Positions 1 through 19,600 of a stretch of DNA of 64,000 nucleotides are shown piece by piece. The notes beneath the pieces were generated by a model. That model saw only the letters and a list, made by a program, of their open reading frames with translations, had not been told where the DNA came from and ran no database searches. Each line of letters starts with the position of its first letter. Positions within the stretch are counted from its first letter, which is position 1. Source of the stretch: Quercus robur (Eukaryota; Streptophyta; Magnoliopsida; Fagales; Fagaceae); the NCBI RefSeq assembly GCF_932294415.1, contig NC_065543.1, positions 1,438,976-1,502,975 on the forward strand. The letters are read 5' to 3'. The translations under genes were made by a program, and so were the position numbers.

Positions 1-375
1 CTTCTAGTAATAATATTACTTTCTTACCTATCAAAAAAAAATTATCTTTTTATTCTACTTGGGTGTCTCAAACTGAACATTGAGCTGAGCTCTCTTTGGA
101 ATGTGTCTAGAGCTTTGTCTAACATAAAAGAATCTATACAACCATCTAGTTTATTCTGATTACCTTGGTGTGAGATCTTTGGGATCTTATTTAGAAAAAA
201 ATATGCGATTTAGGAGAAGTTTTTGGTTTTATGATGGATGCATAAATTAGGTTAGGGACTGCAGTGGCCTTGATAGCTACGAATGACAATGGTACAGGGG
301 TTTCCTATTCTGGAAATCAGTTGTCTTGATGGGATGACAGTGGCCTATAAATTTTTTAACTTCTTTGGACCTTGT

Positions 376-438
376 AATTTGGTTTTCTTGTGTCTACCAG
401 AAAGAAAACTGCAAACATCTAATTGGCTTGATGTTCTG
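376..438 (+). other. Possible relic or part of an upstream ITPK4 exon
   Basis: The + frame reads LVFLCLPERKLQTSNWLDV, which resembles the region just before the first certain ITPK4 exon in relatives (a Leu-Tyr-Leu...Arg-Lys...Trp-Leu pattern). The phase at the nearest GT does not fit the next exon at 684, so this may be a mutated exon, a wrong border or chance. Confidence 0.25.
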
Positions 439-683
439 TTGCAGGATCTCTTGGGCAAGAATCAGCAGATGGTGTGCACTTCCCTCTTCTCTTCTGTGTT
501 CCTACAGCATAGGGTGCTATTTTTAGGCATATTTATATTTTGAGCCTAGTCATTTTCTGTTTTTCATATTCATCTTGCTATTTATATGTGCTTTTTACTT
601 GGCCAGAATTTGAATGCTCCCTTGACTGCATAACCAATTAAAGTTAAACTAGTTGCTTAGTCCATTTGGTCATTTGCTAACAG

Positions 684-8082
<7,399 letters not shown>

Positions 8083-10371
8083 GCAACAAAAGCTCCTCTT
8101 TGACAAGACGATCAGTGAAGACGGGGTTGATCATCACATCTGTGTTAAAGAGACCAATCATGATCTGTTCATTTTGGAAGTGAGATATAAGATGTATATT
8201 CCTGTGATTATATGTCATAGCACCTTGGGAAGAAATCTGAGCAAGAAAAATATCATGTAATCTTTCTCTTAGCACAAGTCCTTTTACTGCACCTTATGTC
8301 TAGAATCTTGTGTTATTATCAACAGTCCACGCTTCGCAATTTGAACTTGCCATGCATGATCTTTCTTTCTTTTTTTTCCCTGTAATATTCCTTTTGGATA
8401 TGAAGTACCTTTTTTTTGTTTGTTTGGGGGAGGGAACCTATATTTAGCTTCCTTCACTTTACCCCCCTTATGTGATGTTCATAACTATGATTTTATTAAT
8501 GGAACATCTTGTGTAAAGATTGGACATTTTTTATGTAGTTGATCATGATTTTTAACGTTTGTTCCTATATGTCTTATCACTTAAGTAAATTTGGAAAGGA
8601 TTGACAATAGATAGATGTCAAAGTTTTGGAAATGCATTGCATATTATAAACTTATTTACAATTGCCTACTGCTATGCCAACATGTGCCCGAGCACACCTC
8701 TTTGGAGAGCCATTGGTTGTATGATTTTTGTAGCACGAGGTAACACATAACTTAGTTTTCTACTCCTTGTTGATTCATTGAATGGGAGCAAATTATTGGA
8801 TTGGTTAGGTCATCAATCATCATCACTTTTATTTTTTTGGTTTTTGTTTTCAAGGTACAAACTACAAAGTGAAAAAGCAAGCTAAAAACCAAACTAGGTA
8901 ACACCTGCGATCATCCATGTTTGAAGTGCTTGTCTGCCTGTCGGGCCCCTGCTTGAATGAGCTCCTGCAGTAGAATGGTTTATATAATTATAATGGTGTC
9001 TGTATTTTACCAACCTTGTTATGAATTGTTAACCTCTCTTGAGGTTTACCCTCACTTTTGCAATAAATAACATCAGAGAGACTTATGGCTCTCATTGGAT
9101 CTCCAATAAGATGTGATTTAGACTGACAACTTTTTTCCAATAAGCTTTTATTCATATTGTTTTTTTTCAATTGAAAAACTTAATCTATGAAGAAAATATA
9201 TTTTTGTCTCCCAAGTTAAAGGATGGCCTTCAACTAGTGTATTAGATAACATCCTTTCCCATTTTTCTTAACAATTACATAATCATTATCTTAATAATTC
9301 ATATGGGTGAACGAAAGAGAGCTGGTTCCCCAAAAAAATAAAAATGTCAGTGTGAAGTCCATGAATTCATAGACATTAGACGAACAAGTAAGCCCATGAA
9401 TTTAATGAAATTTTTTTTTTTTCAAAAAGTAGGCATTTGCTAAAAAAAAGTGTCCTCGAAAATTGTTTCTAATAAAAAAGAAAAGATATTGTGCTTCGTT
9501 TTCTCAAACTGGGATTGATAATGCAGGCATTGGGCTTAAGAAAAATCCATCACCTTCCCTCATAGAATTGCCATGACCAAACCCACATCATATAAATCCT
9601 TAATAGAGGGAGAAAAAAAACCAAACCAAAAGTGATGAGAGAGAGAGAGATAGGCAAATCCATCACAAGGTGGGGTTGGAGGGTAAAATGTGAGCTTCAA
9701 TTTTAAATTATTGGTTTATAAGATATAAAATTATTATATGTAGTTTATTAATTCATAATATAAATAATTCATTTGTAGTAAAAGTTCATAGATTTGTGAA
9801 GAGGTATAATGTTTTAGTCATGATTTTACTATATGTAGAAAAATAATAAGTTAATCAAGCAGCTCATGAACAATCTTGAGCTCGCTCGATAAGTAAACGA
9901 ACCAAGATTGAACATGTAATATACTTGAACTTTTAATACTTAACTTGGCTTATTTATAGTCCTAGTAAAGGACCGTTATGATAAGAGTCAGAAGATACTT
10001 GTCCCATTATGTGTCTCTTCCTCCCATTTAAATGTGGCTCGTGCCAAGTGGGAACACCTAATTAATGTGAAAGTGACAATTGTCTAATTTAGGAGCTACC
10101 TCTCGTGGTTCCTCGTATACTTCTCATGTGTTTGCTAGACGCCCTTGGTTGACATTGTCCGATGGGTTATCTTTCATCGGCTCTCCTCTTCTTTTAGAAG
10201 ATATGGGCTGGGCCTGGTCCATCAAATCATCTCATTCTTAATGAGAAGAGAAACACGGTAGGAAGGTGGGATAGCAGGCAGTGGAGTATAGACAAAATAA
10301 ATAGTAGCTCCACTTGGAGAGTAGTACAAGTAGAAAGTGTAAGTAATAAATGGGGGCCCACAAAACATTAC

Positions 10372-10402
<31 letters not shown>

Positions 10403-10458
10403 GATGATATGAGTGGGCGTTTGTATGAAGTATGAATGTATGATCTATCTATGATGTC
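8083..10458. other. ITPK4 3' UTR and intergenic region to the LARP6 promoter
   Basis: The first roughly 450 bases are the probable ITPK4 3' UTR; a plausible poly(A) region lies near 8500. Beyond it the DNA is AT-rich with no reading frame I can defend. At about 9855-9960 there are phrases such as GAGCTCGCTCG and AGTAAACGAACCAAG, like the subterminal parts of the hAT-like element at 38006, suggesting an old decayed copy. Confidence 0.5.
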
Positions 10459-10466
10459 TATAAATA
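10459..10466 (+). promoter_or_regulatory. TATA box of the LARP6 gene (predicted)
   Basis: TATAAATA lies about 165 bp upstream of the LARP6 start codon and is followed by a pyrimidine-rich, probably transcribed leader. The position suits a plant core promoter with a leader of roughly 130 nt. Based on motif and distance only. Confidence 0.55.
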
Positions 10467-10625
10467 GTTGAGTCCCAACCCATCCCTGAAATCCCGAGAA
10501 CCCCTTCTCCACTGTCTTCCCCCAGACTCTCTCTTCCGCCCCTTTTTACAGGGCCAAAAATAACACCCCACCCCACATCTATCTATCTATATATATCTAA
10601 ACCCCTCAATCTTTTTTTTACCCAA

Positions 10626-13600
10626 ATGGCCCAAGAAGATTCCTCTCCAGATCCATCTCCTTCTCCCCCAAACCTCTCGGATCCTTCCAAACCCGATCCA
10701 CCTCCTCCATCTTCATCGTCGTCGTCTTCGTCTTCGTTATCGCGAAACGTTTCGTTTAGCAGGCTCAACGCGCAGGCTCCCGAGTTCGTTCCGACTCAGC
10801 AGCAAGCACCGCGACTCGCTGCTGCTGCTTCTGCTTCTGCTGCTGTTGTTCCTCCTCCCCCGCCTCCGCCGCCGCCTATGCACTCGTTTCCTCCTCCTCC
10901 GCCGCCGCCTCCGTTCCACGTTGCGGCGGCGATCCAGGGTCACGTGGCTGTCCCTCCTCACGTGATCCCCGTTCAGCATCCTCATCATGTTCCGGTTCAG
11001 TACCATCCTCATCACCCGCATCATCCGCATCCGCATCCTCATCCTCATCATCATCATCAGCAGTACTACGGCGGCGGAGGCGGTGGTGGTGGGGGAGGGT
11101 TTAGAGAGCAAGAGGTTGGGGCGCAAGTGCAAAATCAAGCTCCGGTGGAGTCTGATCATGCTGTTGCTGCCGCTTCTTCGTCCTCCGCGAAAAACAAGAT
11201 CTCCGAGGAGGCCACTCAGAAGATTTTGAATCAGGTGTGAAGCCTATTGCTCACTATTCAAACACTTGCTCATTTTTTATATATATTTATTTTCAATTTC
11301 GTTCTTAATTAATTAATTAATTAATTAATTTCATTTCGATTTGTATTGATTAATGTACATACTATAAGAATGGGTTCAGATTTGGTTGAATTTTGATTCT
11401 AGTGTATTTTCATGAGTTCAGATACTATGTAGTTGTTAAATAGTGGTGAAATGTGCTTCTACCAGCTACTCAACACTGGTATATGTTGATGGCGAGACTC
11501 TAAAAGATGAAGGGGATTTGGGGTATTTCCACAGCATTCTCAGGTTCCAATTGGATTTTTTATTTTTGTCAAATAGTTAAATTTTAAGCGAGGAATGAAG
11601 CATGTGTGATAACTTGGTTTGGCTAAAAGATGTGAGGCGATTCAGCATTTATGTAGATTTTATGGTGCAAGATTTAAGGGGGTTCATGATGTACATGGAA
11701 ACTTTTAAGATATGGGATCACCAACTTTAGACCCCACTGGATTTGGCATAGTCAAATTAAAATGCGGAATGAAGCTCGTATGCTAACTTGGTTTAGCTAC
11801 AAGATTTTAAGGTGATTCAGCATATATATACAAAGTTTTGCCACACCTTCTTTGTATCAAAGCATGTGTGCAAACTTGGTTTGGATACTAGATTTAATGT
11901 GGAGAAAGCTTTACAAAATGGGATAGGGGAATTCAGACCCCTTTGGATTTTGTTGTATAGTCAATTTTAAAATGATTAACAAAGCACATGTGAAAACTTG
12001 GTTTAAGTACAAGATTTTAGGTGATACAGCACATACGTAGAATGTTTTACAATATAGGATAACAGAATTCATAAGTCATTGGATTTTGTTGTATCGTCAC
12101 ATTTAAAATGAGGAATACAGTATGTGTGCAAACTTGGTTTAGCTACAAGATTTAAGGCAATGATGCACATATATAGTCTTACAAAATGGTGTATTATGGG
12201 AGGTAGCTCAGTGATACTCTGCCATTAATCTTGGATATCAGTTCCCTTATTCTTGAATTTTGTAAATAGCGAGGATTCTTCTGGCACCTAAAACTGTCCA
12301 CAATGGACAATCAAATTGTATTGTTTACTGGCTTTGTAATGTCGACATCAATCAATATCTAACATACATGTATGTCATGAACTGTAAAGAAAATGGTGTT
12401 GAGACTTGATTTCTATGTACAGAGTGTCAGAGTCGATTAATATTTGGTGCCAAGAGCCTTGTTGCTCAATTGATATGCACTTCTTGGTGTTTCCAAAGGA
12501 GACATCTAGAGTTCAAATCCCCCTCTCCTCCCCCCCCGGCCGCCCCCCCCCCAAAAAAAAAAAAAACTATCAAATTATCCTCCCCAAAAAAAATAACTTT
12601 AGTATCAAGTCAAGACCAATAATAGTTAGTTTTCTGTAAATACTGTTTTGGAATCCCACTTAGCCAGGATGTGTCTTTTCGTAGGCAGCAAGTTGTTAGT
12701 GTCATCTTCATGACATTTAAGAAACTTTTTTTAGATCAACAATTTGCTTGGATTTAGAGGGAAATTAGGGTACATGTGTGAGGTATCTGTTACAAGATAA
12801 GGCAAGAGGCACATATTAATTGATTGAATGTACTATGATGGTTTGCAAAGGTCACCTTCTTAGATAAATACAACCTCTTCCAACCAGCTAGCCTTCGCTC
12901 CGTCTTCTCCAAAATAGGATTCCAAATCGTCTTATCTTTAAAAGAAGCACCCAATGGAAGACCTAAATATTTCAGCAGAAGAGCCAACTCCCTACAGCCC
13001 AAAATCTCCACTGGCTCATGAAGATTAGGCACATCCCCAATTGGAACCAATTCAGACTTTCCTAAATTAATTTTTAGCCCTGACATCTCCTCAAATCTAG
13101 AGAAAATCCCACGCAAGGCTTTTATATGATTGCTATCAGCATCACAGAAAACAAGTGTATCATCCGCGAACAAAAGGTGAGACATCGTGGGATAGGCATT
13201 AGGTGTTTGAAGAATGGAGGGATAGGCATTAGGTGTTTGAGAAGGTTTAACTCTGCCTTATTAGCCAAATGGCTGTGGCGCTATGGTTTGGAGAATGATG
13301 CCCTTTGGAGAAGGGTCATTGGGGTGAAGTATGGGAATGAGTGGGGTGGTTGGTGCACAAAATCTGCGTCTGGGGCATATGGTGTTTGTTTGTGGAAGTT
13401 CATTTGGAGTGGCTGGGGGAATTTTTCCAAGTTCATTCGGTATGAAGTGGGTGATGGAACTTATGTGAATTTTTGGGATGATGTGTGGTGTAGGGATCGA
13501 CCTCTTAAGGAGACGTTTCTAGATTTTTATAATATTAGTAGGATAAGGGATGCTTCGGTCTCTGAGGTTCTGTGCTTTGTAAATGGAAGAATTTCTTGGG

Positions 13601-16600
13601 ACATTCAGTTTTTTCGTTTAGTGAATGATCACAATCTTTGGATTCGTTTATGGTTTTGACCTATTCCACAAAGGTGCAGGGTGTTGGTTCTGACAATCTT
13701 TGTTGGAAGCCAGCCAACAGTTAAGGTTTCAAGGTGAGTGTGTATTATCATTCTATTTCCCCTTCTATTGGCATTTCTTTCCCTTGGAAAATGGTGTGGC
13801 AATCGAAGGTTCCTCCTCAGGTAGCTTTTTTCTCTTGGACTGCGGTTTTAGGCAAGATTCTAACTATAGACAACCTTCGGAAGAGGCACTTTGTTGTCCT
13901 TGAGTGGTGTTTTATGTGCAAAAGGTGTGGGGAATCTGTAGATCATCTCCTCCTTCATTGTCCTATAGCCTTTGAGATGTGGAGTATGATCTTTTGCTTG
14001 TTTGGTATTTGTTGGGTGATGCCTCAAAGGGTAGTGGATTTGTTGGATTGTTGGACATGCAAATTCAGGCGTCATTGTAATATAGTTATTTGGAGGCTTG
14101 TGCCACACTGTTTGATGTGGTGTATCTGGCGGGAATGGAATTCTAGAAGTTTTGAGGGTCGTGAACGGTCCATGATTGAGTTTAAGTCTTTCTTCTTTTT
14201 TACTCTTCTCGAATGGTGTCTTGTTCTACCATCTTTTTCTTGTATTTCCCTTCCTGTGTTGCTAGATCATTGTAATTTGGTTTCTTGATGTTTTTGCCTT
14301 TTTGTACATTTTCTATGTACTGGGCTGTGTGTTTTTTAATAAAAATTTTTGTTACTTGTAAAAAAAAAAACAAAGGTCACCTAAGGGTGTACAGTTGGCA
14401 TTCAGTTAATGAATGTAGGTTTGAGTGAGATAACTGGGAGAATAACTAGCACCTCTTGGTGTTTCCAATGGAGACATTCGGGGTTCAAATCCCCCCCAAC
14501 CCATTGTAACTATCGGATTATCAAAAAAGATACTTATCAAAAAAAACTATCGGATTATCAAAAAAGATAATTGGCAGATATGTTGATATCTCATCCATAG
14601 GCATTTAGTATGTGCTGATTGAAGTCGTTACATAATGTGAAAATTAAAGGGAAAAAAGAAGGAAAAACTCAGAAATTGTTAATGAAACTTTTTAAAATTT
14701 TGATAGCAAATTAGTTCACTGGAGTTATAAATTATGAAAAATGGATTTGAATCATAGCAGGCTGCTCACACTTTAACTTCATCAATTCTACAATTGTGAT
14801 TGGTGAATGTATATCCACAAATGAAATTTTTTATTATAATTTTTTTTTTTTTGGCCCATGTTATTATAACAACTTTCAGATTAGTGCCTCACATACTATT
14901 GCAATTCAATGACAGTTGGTGGAGTCATCTAAAACAAAATGTCATCTAAAACAAAATAATATTTTGCTTTTCTGTGGGTTGTGATATAATTCATTTTTCT
15001 TGCAAGTCTTTACTTTGTATATGTATTTGATAGGTAGATAGTGGGGTAGGGGGGTTGTGGGGTTAAAACCAGAGACATAGAGCACTGCAAAGTATTACCA
15101 TTGGGCTAATCATTGAACCCCTACCTTCTTTTTTTTATAAGTAAATATTGCATTTATTAAAAGGAGAGAGCTGTAACCCATGCACATAGGATGAATACAT
15201 ATATGGGCTTAAGAAAAGTGAGAAAATTTGTCAGAATAGTGTTTTTTTTTTTTTTTTTAATTTTTTTTTATACAAATAGAGCTATGCTTCCTGCCTCCAT
15301 AACATTATTGTTTATAGTTTTTTCTATATTGCCATAATAAAGCAGGGCTCTCAAGCTGAAATATATATATATATATATATATATTTATTTATCATTATTC
15401 TAATCAATAGGAAAATTTTATTTTCTTTAAGTGATTGTTGGGCATGGAAAGAAATATCACCAAAATTGATAACAGGATGAAATTTGTTCTCTCTGTCTCT
15501 CTTTTTTCCCCTCCATTTAAAAGGGGGGGTGGGGGGGGACCTCATAATTTTTAAAACCAAGAAGCCCAACGGGTTTCCACCCACATGCAAGCACTGCAAG
15601 AGTGACCACTGCCGTCACTCTTGCAGTGGTTTTTACTTTCTGAGGAATTCAGGGGTATGTACTCTCATCTGATGGCAGATATCAGAAGTTCCTTAAAACC
15701 AAATGTTTTGTGCATTTGTTGTCTTCGATCCTGTTGATAAAGAGCATTTTAGGTTTAATGCTAATATCGATGCTCCTTTGATATAGGGTTGTTTGGCAAT
15801 ATTATGTTGGTCCTATAATGAGAGAGATTTATTTTTGCTTCATTGTTTCATTGTTTGCCTGTATTTTTTCTTTTCAACCTGTTGGGAGAGAAGACAGTGG
15901 TGCAATAGATAATACTTTGGACTTGCATTGGTGTCTTTTGCAAGTAATGTAGAGAGGTTGTGTGTTTTGACATGGAAGGTAACCCGGCTAGAGATATTGT
16001 GTAAGAGAGGGATTTAATGATAATAATTTTATACTTAAATGTATTTGGTCTGAGTCTCAGGTTATGAAAATTTATATTAGTAAAACTAAACTTGTCTCCA
16101 TTGGCTTGATTATATAAGAATCGTTATTGAGGTTCCAAAGGGCCTTGCCTTGATGAGGTTCCACGTTATCAAAAAATAAAAATGCTTATTGAGCTGATGC
16201 TTCTATTTTCTTACAAATGGCCATTTTTCCCTTGGTTTTTTTTCTTTATTTTCCTATTTATGGCTGTGTTATTTTGAATTATAAATTTTATGCTATTAAC
16301 TTTTCCTACTATCTAAACGTCTCTTTGATTGGATGTTGCCTTTTAATATTTCTGTATGGCATATATTTTTTTACTGTTTTCTCACTGTATACGCTTTCTA
16401 GTTTTATTACTTATCAAAAAAATCTTTCTGTATGGCATATTGATATGTAGGTGGAGTATTATTTCAGTGATTTGAACCTGGCTACTACCGATCATCTAAT
16501 GAGGTTCATCAGCAAAGATTCTGAAGGATTTGGTAATATCATTTGCTACCTTATTTTAGTTTAAGATGTCTATGACATGGTTAGAATTATTTGTTCGAAA

Positions 16601-19600
16601 GTGCTGACATGCTTGATCTGCTCTCTTTCATAATATTTGTTCATAGAAATTTTTGCATCTTTATGCACTTGCAAACACTCCTAGACACTCGAACATATAC
16701 ACATTTCTTCTTTTCTTTCTCTTTTGGTGAAGCATTTGATTACAGAGTAATAATGTGTAGATATGATATTCTCTTTCATGAATTATTTGAATCCAACTTT
16801 TGGAGTCACATTTTAAATTCCTTCTAATATTTCTGTTGTTTTATAGTGCCTATATCTGTTGTTGCATCTTTCAAGAAGATTAAGGCTCTTATAAGTAGTC
16901 ATTCCCAGCTGGCAGCTGTTTTGCGAAACTCATCAAAGCTTGTGAGTGTCTTCATACAGTCTTGCTTCAAATAATCTTCTTTGTTAACCATGTACATCTG
17001 TTTTTTGACCTTTGTAATAAAAAAAATTTGTTGATGCTCTACAGGTAGTTAGTGAAGATGGAAAGAAAGTTAGACGCCAGCGTATCTTAACTGAGTCAGA
17101 AATGGAGGAGTTGCAAGTAGGTTTATCCACTAGTTTGTTGGTTGGTTCTGATTTTACTGTTTGTTATGAGAGATGATTGGCTGACCCGTTTATTATGTTA
17201 TTCTATTCCTTCTAAGTCAAGCATTTCAGAATGATTGTTTAGAAAACTGGTATGTTATGCATAATGGTGTGTATTTCGATGCAAAGTTATCATCTATCTT
17301 GAAAATGTCTTGTAAGATTCAAGCTAGATCTTTGTTGTTTGAAATGATAATTCTTAATGTTCCCAACAACTGAACCATTGTTATTACATCTTATTTTCTA
17401 ATTCTCATTTTGATTCACAGTCTCGAATTGTTGTTGCTGAAAACTTGCCTGAGGATCATTGCCACCAAAACCTTATGAAAGTTTTTTCTGCTGTGGGAAG
17501 GTACCAAGATATTTTCTAATAGAAAATTTTCAAACTCAATGCCTTGCTTGTATAGAAAAAATAATCATGTTGAGTGGTCCTTTGGCAGTGTGAAGACAAT
17601 CCGTACTTGTCAGCCTCAACCCTCCAATGGTGGGGCTTCTTCAGCATCTAGATCAGGAAAAGCTGATGGTGTGCCTTATAGTAACAAGGTAAGTAGGGAA
17701 ATTGACATACTGCCCTGGTGCAGTTTTTTTTTTTAAGTTTTAAATCATGCTTCATCAACTTTAAGGTGGTAATAGTTCTTTATGTCAGAAATTATATCTG
17801 TTTTGGCTTTGACTACAACTAATCACCACCCTTGCTTCATCTTACACCCACTTTTCCTTTCTTAGCTTTATGGATTTCCTAGATGATTTCTTTTTCAGAC
17901 GTTATTTTCTTTTGTACATCTTCTCTTTCCATTTTGCTTTTCTTTTTTGTTCTCCTTGGTATACGGTGTACTCCATTTGGTAGGATTACGCCCTTTCTCT
18001 TTGCACTTAAAAAAAAAAAGTTATGTTAATGTGTATCGCTACGTTCCATGAAAATAAAAGGAAAGAACAAAAGTTCAAGGGCACAATACAACAGTATGGC
18101 AATATGTCTAGTAGTGCTCCTGCCATGGGAAGGGCTTGCTGTGTGTTCTGTTTGGTGTCATGAGGTGCAGGCTTGTCTGGTGATTAGTTGTGTGGTGTCT
18201 TGTCACCGTATGGCTCTGCAGACTTGGAGTTAGTTTTGAGTGGCAGTTTTGTTAAGGTCCTTCTGGCTAAGAAATGCTGTGATTTAGCTTGGGTGTACTG
18301 CTCATCATGATAGCTTGGTGTATATCTTCTGTAAGGCATCTGGTGTAGCTTCTGTGGTGTGGCATAGACTGAGTTAAGTTTGGTGAGCTGCTGGTGTGCT
18401 CTATGCCAAGTCTTGGTGTCTGTAGCATGAGGTGTTGGTGGCTGCTGCATAAACTGAGCTAGGACAAGCTAAGTAGTTGATGACTACTGCATTGCTTTAT
18501 ATAATCCAGGCTCCGGCTCACCTTGACTGTTGTATCGACTTGATAAGTGATAGGAATTAATCATAGTTGTAACCAGTTACTGATTAGCCATATGAATTGA
18601 ATAAATCCATTTGCTTAATTGAGTAAATCTGTTAGTTAGGAGTAAAGGGAGAGTTAGTGAGTGATTCTTGGAATGTAATATTGAGCAAGCATACATAGCT
18701 GCATAAGCAATTGTAATAGGCAAGAATTGAACTGTTGAGTAAAAGCTTCTCTCTTATTCTCTAGTCTCTCTCTCATTCTCATCTTTCTTAATTCTGGAGG
18801 CCCAGCAACCTCGAATTAGCTCTCCCATCATGAACTTGCTGATCATAAGAAGCAGGTTCTTTTTCAAGTTTCAAATTCACTGGTTTGAATTATATATTAT
18901 TTAGGAGCAAATTTTTGGTGCTATCCTTTCACTAAATATGCTTGTCCAAATGATTCAGATTTTAGGTATATGTTTGATTTGACAGTTTAATGCATTTGGC
19001 AGATGATGCAATCATCTGCAGGTTCATTGGGCTTTTGAAGAACCTTCTCTATGCACCTATGATCTCATGTAAACATGCCTCCTCTAACCATTCATGGTTG
19101 CCATTGCTGAACAAATGCAGCTATTTAGAGGAAGCTGTGCCAGTTTATAGTAGACTTTTTGAACTTTAGATTATGAGGAAACATATGACATTGATGCAAT
19201 TGGATATGAAAGCCTTAACTCTGAATCCTTTGTTTCATATGTAGTGGCATGCTTTTGTGGAGTATGAATCTGTTGAGCTGGCTGAGAAAGCAGTAAGTAC
19301 TTTAATTTTCTGTTACATGACACAATTTCTCTTCCGTGCTCATTCTAGCGTATATTTATCTGTAAATTCTATTATTGCAGGTTGCAGAGCTAAATGAGGA
19401 GGGGAATTGGAGGCGCGGCCTTAGGGTCCGCTTAATGCTTAGACGCACGGTATTTGCCAAATATTGAGCTTTTTTCCTTCTTCATGATTTGTTTGCAATT
19501 CAGCAATAGTGTGTTCAGTAAGTTCACTTATTGAAAAAGTAAGAAACAAATACAAAAAATTGGAGGGCAGTGTCAAAACTCATTTCCTTCGCAACATAAA

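Noticed and set aside
10737-11159. 140-codon minus-strand frame opposite LARP6 exon 1
   Set aside because: Its Met/Arg/Ser-rich composition is the mirror of the Pro/His/Gly-coding repeats of the real exon.
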